Part shown: piece by piece, positions 25,054 to 37,258 of the stretch | How positions within the stretch are numbered: position 1 is the stretch's first letter | Layout: every line of letters begins with the position of its first letter | Origin: Alligator mississippiensis | Lineage: Eukaryota; Chordata; Crocodylia; Alligatoridae | Length of the DNA: 64,000 bases | NCBI RefSeq assembly: GCF_030867095.1 | Contig: NC_081829.1 | Coordinates: 87,174,261-87,238,260, forward strand | Direction of reading: 5' to 3' | Position numbers and translations under genes: made by a program | Notes under the pieces: model-generated | The model's database searches: none | Seen by the model: only the letters and a program-made list of their open reading frames with translations | Told to the model about the DNA's origin: nothing

Positions 25054-25061
25054 CTGATGGG

Positions 25062-26239
25062 TATATGGGTGTACTGGTATCATAGCTGAGTTGCTGTATG
25101 TATGAAGAAAGTGTACCGTGCTCTAAGTGCTAGAACAAGCACAGGGGATTTTTGGCAAATGGTTCCTGACTTAGAAAGCTTCCTTCTTGGTTCCAGGTGT
25201 TTATACCTTTTAAACCCCTTTTTTATTCCATGGTCAGATTTCCAAGTCAAATAGCTATAATCACTGCTGTGCATTCACTATTTCTATCAGCACTGCAGCA
25301 TGCACAAGATTTCAGTGAGATACTTACTCTTTTTAAAGTACATGTTTAGAAAGATATTTGTGATCTTCTGAAATGCAATGAAATTGTAAACAGAAAGGCA
25401 ACAAAAGAGGTTGCATATAATTCAGTTTCCTTGGGTGTAGATTGGCCCGATAATGTTAACTGAAGAATGGTAAATTATGATAGGAAGTTATGGCATACTT
25501 CAAGAGGATTTCAGTCTTTTTGGAAGGGAGTTAAGAGAAGCCAGGATCTGACTGCACTTCAACAACGCTGACTGGCCTCTACATGTGCTAATTAAACCAC
25601 AACTATACAGATGAACAGTTACTTGCAAGCTTCATTTAGGTTAAAAAGAAAATGTATTTAACTCTGCTGTGAATTACACTTAACTAAGATGTTACTGTAC
25701 AAATGGCAACTGGAATGTAAGGCTTTGTTTTCTAAAAACTTTACTAAGCAGCTGTTTTGAAGAAGGAAAGGAGAGGGTTATTTATTCATTTTTTTACAAT
25801 AGTTAAAGTTACTTAGCTAATGATATCTCATTAACAGGATCATTTGAACACACTATTTCCCTTGAAAACCCACAAAGGAAGAATCTATTTGATGTTTTCA
25901 GGTCATTTCAGACTCCTTTTTGAAAGTGTTGCATGACTGGAATACCACAATTGAACCAAAGCTGTTACAAATATCACCCTTCCATTTCTCAAGAATAAAA
26001 TATCCCTGCAACAAGTGTGATGCACTTGAGGCACAATTTGTTTTTTCTCCATCTTGCTTCAAACTGACCAACACTAATATGAAGACTACAAGCATAACTT
26101 TACACTTTAGTGATCACTACCAGCAAAAGAAACACTTGTGGTTTGATGGTATTTACCTCCACATGCTTATTGCTTTCTAAAAGATTCAGCTTTCAAACTT
26201 TATCTCTGATCAAAGGAAGATGCATTTTGTTCATTACTA
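25062..26239. other. Intron 1 sequence, otherwise unremarkable
   Basis: AT-rich intron around the duplicate at 25334. No gene or transposon was recognised. Confidence 0.55.
25334..25411 (+). repeat. Local direct duplicate, copy 2
   Basis: Second copy of the 23921-23998 block (TAAAGTACATGTTTAGAAAG, then ATATTTGTGATCTTCTGAAA and CAGAAAGGCAACAAAAGAGG), 1.4 kb away. Either an old dispersed repeat or a local duplication. Confidence 0.8.
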
Positions 26240-26624
26240 AAAAGATAGGAGTAAGACCAAATAAGCCCAAGAGCAAGCAGGTTGAAGCCCAAGAGAAGCA
26301 GGGGAGGAGCTGCCAGCTGTGGGCTTGGGGCTCCCCACCCTGCTGCCTCGCCCCTGGGACTCCGCACCACCCTGGCCACCAAGCTGAGGCATCCCCGGCC
26401 CGCCTGACAGCAGCAAGGACACAACTCTGAGCCACTGCTGTGCGTCACCTTGGTGCTCCCTCCCGTGCTGGATCCTGCCCCATTGCAGCCTCACACCCCA
26501 TTGTGGGTACAGAAGTCTCAGGGGGCACATATCTTCCTGCTATGTGGATCCCCATTTATCACAACCCCAACCACTGATGTTGTGACCCCATTTGGGATCA
26601 TGACCCATAGTTTGGGAATCACTG
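26240..26624. mobile_element. hAT-like element, 3' part
   Basis: It ends ATAGTTTGGGAATCACTG, the inverse of the classic CAGTGATTCCCAAACTAT hAT terminus, preceded by TCATGATCCCAAATGGG-type subterminal sequence. No matching left terminus or duplicate of the right flank ACATTAGT was found, so it is truncated or its left end is diverged. Confidence 0.6.
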
Positions 26625-27529
26625 ACATTAGTGAAAGCAAGAGACTAGAGCAATGAGAGAACAAAGGTTATGAATTAAACCACAATACTATCAAGACATG
26701 TACTATACATGAGTAATTGTATAATGTATCATAACAATCATCTTCCTTTTCCTCATTTTTGGTGTTCTCATTTCTAAAGTTAGACTTGTAAACTCCCTGG
26801 TAAGGAAACAGGTCTTATGTCATCAAGGCTCTTCACAACAAATTTTTATCTTGCACATAAAACTAAAGTAACGATAGGTTTCTTCAAAGTGTATGGTACT
26901 CCAGGGAAACAGGGTGATACCATACTTAACCTATTACAGAGCTCTATGAGTTGTACATGTTTCACCATGGCAGAAAACTACAAGGCATTACTAGTCTAAA
27001 AACTCACTTGCACTACAAAAAATGCAAGTTTGCCTGCCAAGAGCTAGAACTCCAAGACCAGCTGTCCAAAGTGCATGATGGCCACACAGTGGTGCATGTT
27101 TTTCAAACACCTCACACCTTAAGATTAATTGCCATGCCTTGGCTCTGATGTAGCTCCAATTCCATACAGATCATCAAAACTCCATTTATAAAATCAATCA
27201 AGATCACTAATTAGTTTTATGTCCATCTCCCTAGACTCACATCCACACTGCCAAATTGTATGCTTACTGTGCAAGCTTCCCATTAACATTTGGCAGAAGA
27301 AGGATCATTTTAAACTTTACTCATTACAGAAGTAAAACAAGTCTTATGTGCTTTCTGTTGCATTACTCGTTACACTTAATGGCACTCCCACTATCTGGAG
27401 GAAGTTTTGAAGCATTCTTTAAAATTCATGAAAAGCCCATTTGGAACCTGTGTTAAACATCCACATAGGAGAACTACAGAAACTATGACCACTGTGTTAT
27501 AGGATACACTGTAGGAAATAACTCTCTCT
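26625..27529. other. Intron 1 sequence, nothing recognised
   Basis: AT-rich sequence without a recognisable feature. Confidence 0.55.
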
Positions 27530-27849
27530 GGGCTAGTCTACACATGAATATTAATACGATGCAATAAACTCTGGTACAGTTTACATCGGAGTTTATTGCT
27601 CCGGGGTGCAATGCTTACATAGGCTCCCAGGACCGTAGCACCCCTGTGCCCCAACCAGACCTGGTCACTGTCTACAAATGCATTCCAGCAGAGTAAATAA
27701 CTCTACTATAGAATAGTACTTGTGCTGGCCAGTGCTAAGAAGGAGTTAATTAGCTAACTCCAACCTACTAGCAACACTCATGTAAACGGTGACACTTTAC
27801 TGCAGAGCTAATTAGGCCACTGTGGTAAGCATCTCACGTAGAAGCACCC
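27530..27849. mobile_element. PIF-Harbinger-like MITE
   Basis: It starts GGGCTAGTCTACACATG and ends CTCACGTAGAAGCACCC, giving inverted ends of the GGGC..TCTACAC type found in PIF-Harbinger MITEs of reptiles. The flanks (TCT and TCC) are a plausible diverged 3-bp duplication. 320 bp, non-coding. Confidence 0.7.
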
Positions 27850-29670
27850 TCCTTGTACCTACATTTTTAAAAGCTTATCCAAGCTAGGCCTTAAATTTCT
27901 ACTAGACCATCTTGCCATCCCATTTTGGTTACCTGCTAATAATTAAATTGATGCTTTGTCCGCATCATCTTAAATCATTTGGGAGAGGTTTTAATTGGTT
28001 GTTTTAAATAAGAGACAGCATCTCAACTGTGTAACTGAGGATTTGGACAAACAATATCTGTATTCTTATTGTAACTATGCCTCCTCCAGCTCCATCCATA
28101 ACTCCACATCAGCAGTTGCTTCAGCTTTTTCCTATATGTTCTAAGCAGCGGCAGATCAAGAGCCAACCCTTTTTAAGGAGTATGCAAGAGGAACCATTGT
28201 CCAAAGACAAGCCCACAGAAAGGTCAACCTGAAGTACAAGAAACCACGTAACAGGTTCCCTCATCCTCATTCTTAAAAGTTAGGAATCCTTTTGAGCCCT
28301 GAAGCATGAGACTTCTTTTCCTTTAAATACTTCATCAGTTTTATCCATCAAATATCCCATTCAATTTACTAACTTGCAAAAAGATTTTGACCTCTGGAGC
28401 ACCCTAGAGTAATGAGTTCCACAATCTAATCACCACTTGTGTGATACTATTTCCTTTCATCAGTTTTGAATTTGCCACCTTCCAAATTACTTGTAGGCTG
28501 ACCTTGTCTTATGTCATGAGACAGCAACAACAAGATTCCCATCTGTTGCATCACTGCACCACTCTTTACTTTACACATGTCCTTTCTTATTAGTTTCCTT
28601 CCTAAAAATAAATGACTCTTGTCTTTTCACTTTTTTGTACAGATAGTTTTCCATATTCCCATTTCTAAACCCCTCTAAGTTTGCAATATACTTTCAGAGA
28701 CTAGGTAACCAAGACACCACACTGAGTTTTCCATACAATTCTTTTCTATTTCTGATGCTTTCTAACAGGGTTTTTGCTGTCCATATGACTACAACCGTAC
28801 ATTTAACAAACCTGAATGGAACTGGAACCCAGCTATCTGACATCTCTCAAAAACCTGGGGCAGCACTAACGATCTGCGAGGAACCCTACGCTGTCACTGC
28901 TACACTTGAGAAAAGAGATCTCTCAGAACCTGTCTTTGTTAGACCCTCCTATGACAGCAGCCAAAATAAGTGAAGTCTGGTGAACATCCAAATTAGGACA
29001 GGATTATAAATTAGATATATCAGCTAGCTGCTGCTATGTACAAAAATTGACTTCCCCTCCCCCCTCCACCATTGGTTTTTTCATAGCTCTATTCCAGAAG
29101 CGTTCCTGTCCTCATATTTTTAAATCTGATGTCACACTGCATTTGGACAGTTTAGAAACCAAGAATAAACTTTGATTTCAGTTGTCTTATATTTTTTCAT
29201 TCCTCAAGTCAGCAGCAAATTCAGATTTGAATTCTCCAGCATCCTCTGTAATGCAAGGCAGATACTATTAGCTCGATAACCTGGCAGAGGCAGCTATGTG
29301 ATACTGATTGAAACTGGTGGAGATTTCTGTCCTGCAAATCCTGGTAGTGCTATTCTACAAATTTATGGTTCTCTGATAAACAACAAAAACCCCGGGGGGG
29401 GGGGGGGGGGGGCGCAACAGACACACAAACAGGAACAAAGAAATTGATAAAATGGTGAAGTGGAGCTGCAGTTCAAAAACCAGCTTTATCCTCTTGCAAA
29501 ATCTGCAACAAATGCAAGGAAAAAAATACTGGCAGAAGAAGACTGGAAAACACATAAAATTGAAATAAGGATAAGAAAGAAGTAGACAAATTCTAATGAA
29601 AAAAGGCATGACCATTATCCCAAGAGCTCATTCAACTAAATGCCTTTCCACTAGGATTTTCTCCTAAAAT
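27850..29670. other. Intron 1 sequence with a 19-G run
   Basis: Mostly unremarkable intron. A run of 19 G lies at 29394-29412, preceded by CCCC. No gene. Confidence 0.6.
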
Positions 29671-29675
29671 GTATC

Positions 29676-30402
29676 TGTCACAACCCAAAGTTGTGATTTT
29701 TGTTGTGTGCGCGCTTTGGCACTGCTAAATTATTTTCCTGCCAAATTTGCAGCTTTCTTTGCAGTGTGCATTTCTTCTTTGCACCTGAGAAATGCTCCTT
29801 GCAAAGAGTTCCCGCAATTTGTATTACAATCCGAGCTCCATTATTGGCTCGCATTAAATTATGCACACGTGGCAGCTAGTGATTGGCTTGCTAGCCATAT
29901 AAGAGGCTTGAGTGGTTTCCGTCCAGGTCAGAGAGAGAGAACTCCAAGGAGAACCCCGCAAAGGAGGACTCCACGAACATCAGGAGGAGGAGACTTCACC
30001 CTGCGCGAAGATCTCTAAGTGCTGCGGATCCTATCGGACCCAACGCATTTCTTAATAGGCAACAGGGGTCTGATCAGCCTCTGGCCTCTCCCCGTCGCCG
30101 ACTGATTTCTAGACGTACCCCTCCCTGCGCACAAAAAAGATGGATCCACGGAGCCTCGACAACTCCATGGGAGAGACCGAGCTTGTCGTAGTCCTCAAAC
30201 GAGGATTTAAGCAGAGCTGTGCCTGGAAACTGTCCAGCCTACACCGCGACCATCTTTGGTGCAAGTAAACAATCTTGAATCAACCACTAAGCGTCCGTGA
30301 CTAATTCTAGCTCACCGCCTGTTTTCTCCGACCCCGCGTGCCCGGGCTGCTGGCCACAGCCCGCGTGCACAAAAGGGCCCCGGATCGCTCCCGGCCCACA
30401 CA
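29676..30402 (+). mobile_element. Solo LTR of an endogenous retrovirus
   Basis: The element begins TGTCACAACC and ends GGCCCACACA (TG...CA ends) and is flanked by perfect 5-bp duplications GTATC (29671-29675 and 30403-30407). Within it are inverted CCAAT boxes (29843 and 29882), a TATA-like CATATAAG at 29896-29903, and an AGTAAA polyadenylation-like signal at 30264-30269 followed by a CpG-rich U5. No internal viral genes lie next to it, so it is the product of LTR-LTR recombination. The 103-codon ORF over it is incidental. Confidence 0.9.
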
Positions 30403-30407
30403 GTATC

Positions 30408-31581
30408 TATCAATCAATTTGAAATAGGATTCCCATTGGACTGAGAAAACTGCCTGACGCATAATAGAAATTAAATCCTTGCTCCAAAATTGTATTTACA
30501 AAGCACTAACCCCAAAATAAATATGAAAGAATGACAACTGCAGTCATCGACACTTAAAAAATAATGGGAGGAAGTAAGTCACTACCATCATCTTACCCTA
30601 TGATTATTAGCAACCCAGCCTATGTAACTGAGCAACTTATTTTTGACAAAGATAAAGGTCATTCATCTCTAGAGGCCAAGGATACTGTATTTGCTCAAGT
30701 ATTATCCCATACTTACTCTAGGGCAGGACCTTCTCTTCCTATGTCTGTAAAGTGGGGGTTGGGGTGGCATGGGTGGCACACTGTGGACAGCCCAGAGGTC
30801 ACAAGTTTGAGGCCATAACAGAAGCTCTCACAGTGCAGCCATATCAGACTCCAACAAATCTGTGAATTCTGCTAACTGCTTTGTCAGAAGGATGCGAAAA
30901 AGAAAGGAGGGAATGTCTGTAAAGTGGGATTATTGAGCCCCTAAAAATAAGCAAGGAAGAGAGCTGCAAGGAGAAAAAAAGGCTAGTATGTGACGAATGT
31001 TAGTGGTGGGGGAAAAGAAATAAAATATTTTTGCTTCAAGGTATTAAACAAAGCCTATTAAAAACAGCATGAGTATATAGTCTTCTGCATCCTCCTCATC
31101 TAATAAGTTAGACCTCGTTTGTTTAAAAGATTTCCTCCTGCTATATAATAGGCAAAACAGCTTCTTTAAAGACAGCTTGCATGAGGTATGAGTCATTCAT
31201 TCCAAGTTCACATTTAGGCTGTGCAAGTAGCTCCCACACCCTACACCAAGCATGTACAGTGCATTTATTCGGAACCTCATTTGAAAGTAGTTTCGTTCTA
31301 TCTGGGAAACATTTTATATATCAAAGACAAGTCAAGCAGTTTGCAGTGAATTCACAGCGTACTCCAGATGCTGTTTTATCATTACCAAAGAAGAGAGCAA
31401 ATCTACAATATCCCCACTCCAAAAGAAGGAAGGAGAATAAGATTAACAGAAACTGAATCATTAGGGCATCATTAGTTCCAAAACACATTTTGCTATTTTA
31501 GTTAAAGATCAAAGTTTTAAAACACCTGGGAAAATGTGTTAAAGTAAACTGATAAAGAAGTCTTGCAAGCAGGAGCTTTCA
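30408..31581. other. Intron 1 sequence, nothing recognised
   Basis: AT-rich intron between the solo LTR and the next hAT element. Confidence 0.55.
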
Positions 31582-31589
31582 TATTAGAA

Positions 31590-32040
31590 CAGATTTGTCA
31601 AACGTCTAGTCCAGGAGCTGCTCAATCACACCCACCAGGCTACCAGTGGGGCCACCAGAAACTGGGGGCATGATAAACATGGCAATCGGTGGCCAGAGAA
31701 CAAGCGATGGCTGATACAACCTTGACCATCTGTTGACCCTCTGACCATCTTGCCTGTCAACTGCCACAGCCCCAGCTCCTCAGCCAAAGGCCCCATGCTG
31801 GAGCCGACACCACTGCATGCCCTGTGCCAGAGCTGGGCCTGCCACCATGGCATGGGACATGCAACTTCAGCTCCAGCAAATAGCACATGGCAAGAGACAA
31901 AGATGCACCAGATGCCCCACACTGCCATGTGCTCCAGGTCAGGGCTGGTGCTGCCGCCGCCTGGTAACACTGACTAGGGCCCCCAAGGAGCCCCACAGTC
32001 CAGATCTGGCCCAGGGCACAAAATGAGTTGATTACCCCGA
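31590..32040. mobile_element. hAT-type MITE, diverged
   Basis: Perfect 8-bp duplications TATTAGAA lie at 31582-31589 and 32041-32048. The ends (CAGATTTGTCAAACG and GAGTTGATTACCCCGA) are diverged versions of the CAGGGGTNNTCAAA hAT terminus. The interior shares words with the element at 35208 (ATGGCATGGGACATGC, CCAGATCTGGCCCAGG). Confidence 0.8.
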
Positions 32041-32048
32041 TATTAGAA

Positions 32049-35000
32049 CATACAAATACTTCCATTAATCAAAGTCAATTCAAGAACATAGGATTATAGT
32101 CACACAACTATCTATTCAAATCCATTCTTATTATCTTTGGAGTTTAGCACCTCCAGAGGTTACAGCAGACCCAGGCAACCAGACAGGAAATCAAGGAAGA
32201 GAGTATTTAAAACTGAATCGCTGGCTTTTGCCAATAGACTAATTGTTCCCAATCAAGTAGGTTTGTGTAACTGCCTACTGCCCAACTCTTTTTTAGCCTC
32301 CTGACTTTCATATGATAGCCTGGGTCCAAATGTTCTTCTGGTAAAAACTAAAGAAAAAAAGACATACTTTTCCTGTTGTCTAACAGTACACATTTGACAG
32401 CTCTATCACTGAGTTGGATAGAAATGATTTATAGCTAAGTGTTTCTGAATGGCCTGTGAGTTCTATTTTGATTTCACTGCACTTTGTATGCCTAATACAT
32501 TAACCCCAGGCTCATGAAATGCAAAGCTAAGAAAGGCCATGCTGCACTTGATTCACTTTGCTGCTTCACGTACACTGACAATATGCAAGGGAGAACCTAC
32601 CAGAATTCATCACCCTTGCTTCATTGTTCTCTATCCTGCAGAAATTAGCTACAATGCAATATCACCTAGGAGCTCCCCAAGTCACAGACCAGAACTTTGC
32701 AGTTCCCAAGTACTATACAAAAAGATAATCCTTGCCCTCCAAAAGAAAAGGGATTGCAATAAGTCTCTCTTCAAGCATCTATCGTCAGCCTACATTCCAC
32801 AGAATAAGAGGTTACGTATGGTGGGGATGAAACAAAAAGAGCCTTGAAAGCAAAGACAAATAGGGTACACTGAACGCTGAGAAAAGGGAACCAGAAGAGA
32901 TACAAAAAGGATGGAAAGTGTGGAAGAGGAAATGGAAATATGGGAGAAATATTGAAGTCGGAGAACAAGGATTTGAGGTTTAAAAATTTATTTACAGCTA
33001 TTTGTTTAAGGAATTTATGGCTCCTGAAAAGTTGCATCCAGATACAGAAAACTGCTGTTAAGGAGGTATAAGCAATTGCTTCCAGTAATTTTAACTGATA
33101 TTATTACATTTCTGAATCAGCTACTGGAAAGAACACTGACATCTAATATTCGAGTCTCTTGGATCAAGGTCAGGAGGCCGTTTCAATAACATTTGAAAGC
33201 CAACAGAAAGCAACTCTTTCTGCTTCACAGCTAGTGAACAGTCAGTGGGATTTCTGAAAATAGTTGCTTAGCACAAAAAGCTTTTGAGACAAGAAAGACA
33301 CACTTGTGTCGAAAAAGTTAGGTAAAACAGAGTAAAAGAAAGTGAATGCAGGCTCCAAAGACAGAAAGTAGTCTGTTTTTGTCAATGGAGGAGAGCTATG
33401 TGCATGAATTGATTCCCATCTTTTTTTCCCATTCACAAACAGAATAGTTTCCCTCCGGGGTCTTGCAGCAACCAGCAAGTGAATCAGACTGACAGGGACA
33501 AGGATGCAAGTCTTAAATTAAAGCCTTAGAGGTTTTGATGTTCATGACCCGTTTTTATCTGCCAAGGTTACTGAATCATTTCTTTCCAATAAATTGATGC
33601 TGATGGTTAATTTGGGATAAGCCGCATTCCTTAATCATTAGCTACAGGAAACCTGTTTCTGTGTATTTTTTTTAATTTAAAGTTTCACTAAATTATTTTG
33701 GTAAGGACTGCAATACCAACTTTCCAGAAATAATTTAGGGAGAAAGGTAAAGCACACAAACACTGTACATGGCTTGGAAAAGGATACACTGACAGAGAAA
33801 CCTTTCACCAGCTTTAAATGTAAAGCAGCAGTCTGACTGCAGCCAAAATGTGAGTGGAATTATATCAGTCCCCTGAAGGCAGTTAAACACTACCTCTCCC
33901 ATACAGAATATGGAGGCTGGACAGCTTAGGGAGCCTAATTATTTCAGGTTATGTTCTTGGTTCTGCACATCTGTTCTGTGGAAGTGACCACACATTTTCC
34001 TTCTTTCCCTCTCTCCTCCTGCCTCCCCCCACCAGCTCCAAAGCCTACATTCAGAAGAGATTAATTTGTGCTTCCAGATGACTGTATAAGCACATCTACC
34101 TCAAAAGGAAAAGCCAACACCAATTTCTTTTACAACTTCTGTTCCTGGGCACAGTTAGAGCTTGCCTCATCTGTGAGAAAGTAAAAGAACATAATTTACG
34201 GGTCCCCATTTTCACATGAGCTTTCATGGCCAGAGAATCTCCACTCTCCCAGCCTAGAGCCATACACTGGTTAAGAGATGGCGAGTTGCTTGCAGCAGCT
34301 TTTTAAAAATGGTTTACTCTACCTACTTAGATCAGGAAGCGATCTTTCCCCACAACTCTGCCATAAACAAAACCTTTCCTTCCAATATCTTGTTAAATAT
34401 ATTTAGATGGAAGAGTTATAATCTTTAAATGTCAATTACCTTTTGAAAAAGTATATGATCATTTGTCTGCAGACACAACCCTAACATATTAATTAGTCTG
34501 CGGAGAGAAAAGTATGATCTTGCCTCATCCAAGCTGCCTACTAGTCTCCAAGGAAAAGAGTTTGTAAATATGAGAACTTAAAACTAAGCATTAAGGATAT
34601 CAAGATTATCATACCAAAATGTAATTCTGCATACATATTTATTGCTGCACAAGGTAACAGGCCCTCAAAAAAAGCTATGGGAAATACTCCAAATATTATT
34701 TTTAAGGACAAAAGAATACAGACAGGAAAACTGCAAGTGCTCAAGATAGATAGCTCTGCTTGGGAAAAAAAGTGTGTGCATAAAGACAAAGACAGACTGA
34801 TTATGAGAATTTCATCCCAAGTCCAGAGGAAAATAAAGCCTTCCTCTTTGAATCACTTTCTGAATGACAGCTGAATTTGGTCTTATCCAAATTCACCCTG
34901 CAGCTAACCAGCTCCACAACAAAGGCTTTGGGCTTTGTACTCTGCTTTTAGGCATTTTGTTCCAGTCCTCATAATCGGTACTAATTAGGAGAGGTCCAAC

Positions 35001-35199
35001 CATTTTGGCAGTTAAGAGGCAGAGATGCAGACTCCAAATCAGTGGGAACCTGGTCCACTAGTACCTTTAGCAATTGGTAACAAAACCTTCAGCTGACAGC
35101 AAAGGAGGGATTAAAGCAGACAGCTGAGATCCTCAAACCAGAGTGAGTTATAGTGTCAATAATGGGGAAGGTGGGCACTGGGAAGTTGCATTTGTTACC
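32049..35199. other. Intron 1 sequence, nothing recognised
   Basis: About 3 kb of AT-rich intron without a recognised repeat, exon or RNA gene. Confidence 0.6.
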
Positions 35200-35207
35200 A
35201 GGTACAG

Positions 35208-36150
35208 CAGGGGTGGGCACTCATCTGGGTTGGAGGGCCACTTAAGGAGTTTGGATGAGCTGTTGTTGGCTGGTGGGGAAGAGGGAGTGGGGGGCAAATT
35301 TGATCCCATCCAGCCCCAGACCCATCTGCCCTGCACCCAACATTGGGAGCACCTGATGGAGCAGGTGGGCATATGGGTGGGGTCTCCATGGAGACTGGCC
35401 CAGGACCTCCCATGGGCAGAGTGCATTCAGCCACGCAGATGGGATGGGGCTGCAGGCAGGTAGGAAGCAGCATCCAGAAGTGGGACAGATGGGTGAGGCC
35501 AGGATAATGGGGCAGTGGCAACAAGGGACTGGGGGCCAAGGTAGAGCTGTGATCTGCTCCCCATATGTTCCTGTGACAGGCACTGGTTCCAAGGGCAGGG
35601 ATGTGCAGGGAGCGAATCGCAGCTGTGTCCCGGGCTCCGGCCCTGCACTGTCACCACCCCATGATCCCGGCCCCGGCCCTGCCCATCCATCCTGCTCCTG
35701 GACTCTACTCCCTGCTCCTGGACTCTACTCCCCACCTGCCCATGGCCCTATCCCATGTGCCCAGCCAAGCGCACCCTGCCCACAGGGATCCTGGGCCAGT
35801 CTCCATGGAGACCCCACCCACCCGCCCACTCCATCTGGCACCCAAGGCAGATGGGGTACCAGGTGCGGAGCAGACAGGCTGGGGTGCCCAGGCATCGGGA
35901 CCAGGACCAGTGGTGTAGACACTGGCAGCAGCAACTGGACATGCCAGCGTGGCTACCAGGAAGCTGAGTCTGGCTGCCACGCCACCCCCACTGTGCCACG
36001 TGCCCAGTGATGGCAGGACTGGCCACATGCGCCATGCCCCAAGCTGTCCCCCACATCTGAGCTGGGCAGGGCTGAGAGACCCACTGTGGGCTGGACAGAA
36101 TCCCTTAGTGGGCTGGATCTGGCCTGCAAGCCATATTTTGCCAACTCCTG
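35208..36150. mobile_element. hAT-type non-autonomous transposon, foldback interior
   Basis: It starts CAGGGGTGGGCACTC and ends TTTTGCCAACTCCTG; the flanks AGGTACAG and AGATAGAG match at 6 of 8 positions. Internal arms around CCAGTCTCCATGGAGAC (near 35385 and 35795) are inverted copies of one another. Related sequence occurs at 22588-23260 and 31590-32040. The long ORFs (up to 188 codons) on both strands are compositional and encode no transposase. Confidence 0.85.
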
Positions 36151-36267
36151 AGATAGAGCCTTTTGTTTTCATATTTAGTTCCAAATTTAATCATCTATAT
36201 TCATTCTGGCATTAAACTACTACAAAAAGTTCTCGTGTATGTTTAAGGTCACACAAAATGTCAACAA

Positions 36268-37250
36268 TAGAGGTGCATGGATATATCAGTCCGTATCATA
36301 TCAGCACCAATAAAAGGAAAATTGACATCATCAGCAATCAGGTTTTTTTGGTTGATGTACCTGATAATGCTGCCAATAAACGCCATGTGCGTGGGTGGAA
36401 CTGCAGCATGCACACAGCCAGCCTGGCAGTTTGGAGAGCAGCATCCAGCTGCTAAATCTGTTGGTGGGGGTGGTGGAAGGGTTAGGGGAGGGAAGGGATA
36501 GATCAAGGCCCCTGCACAGAGAGGGAGTGGGTATAGGGTAGGCGCTGCCTAGCTGGGGTGGGGTGGGGTAGGGTGCCAGACAAAGCCCCCAGCAGTTTAT
36601 CCGGGGGGGGGAGGGGGAACATAGGAAGGGGGGAGCTCCTGCTGCTGCCCACACCCCCAGGGGAGGCATGGGGAGCATGTGCCCCTCCAGGTCTGTGTGT
36701 AGGGTAAGGGCAGGCTGGATCCAGGGGAGGTGCCAAGTTCCTCCTGGCATCAGTGGAGGGGCTGGGCCACTCATAGCCCTCCCTGCCAGCACCACCATGG
36801 CCCAGCCCAAGCACAGCCCTGGCCCAGGCTCCCTGCCACCAGGAAGAGCCCTGCGCCACCTCCAGTCCCAGCCTGCAGCAGCAGGTCACCCCACACAGAA
36901 ATCGAGAGGCACATGCCCCTCACACCTCCCCCAGGGGTGCAGGCAGCAGCAGGAGCCACCACCACCCTCGCCGCGCCCCCAACAAGCTGCTCACAGCTCC
37001 ATCCAATGCCCCATCTCACCTGGGCAGCACCTGCCCCTGCCCCACTCCCTCTCGCCACAGAGCCCTGGACCTGCACCCCCACACACCCCTTCTCCCCCCA
37101 CCACTCCCCAACAGACTTACCAGCCAGATGCTACTCTCCAAGCTGCCAGGCTGCATATCAGCAATTGGATCAGTATCAGCTGATACAGCTTGTTAATAAA
37201 TCGGCCATCAGTACTGGCCACAAAATTTGGTTTTTATCGGTGCACTCCGA
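36268..37250. mobile_element. hAT-type non-autonomous transposon, TAGAGGTGCA-ended
   Basis: It starts TAGAGGTGCATGGAT and ends ATCGGTGCACTCCGA, inverted ends of the Ac-like type. Flanks GTCAACAA and GGCAACTA match at 6 of 8. The subterminal AT-rich parts (ATCAGCAATC, ATCAGTATCAGC) surround a GC-rich inverted repeat at about 36495-37100. A 225-codon open frame through the GC-rich core shows no transposase motif. Confidence 0.8.
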
Positions 37251-37258
37251 GGCAACTA

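Noticed and set aside
29707..30018. 103-codon ORF with an Arg-rich end
   Set aside because: Falls within a solo LTR around its promoter; no internal retroviral gene is next to it.
35444..36010. 188-codon plus-strand ORF
   Set aside because: Located wholly inside the 35208-36150 hAT element; no transposase motif.
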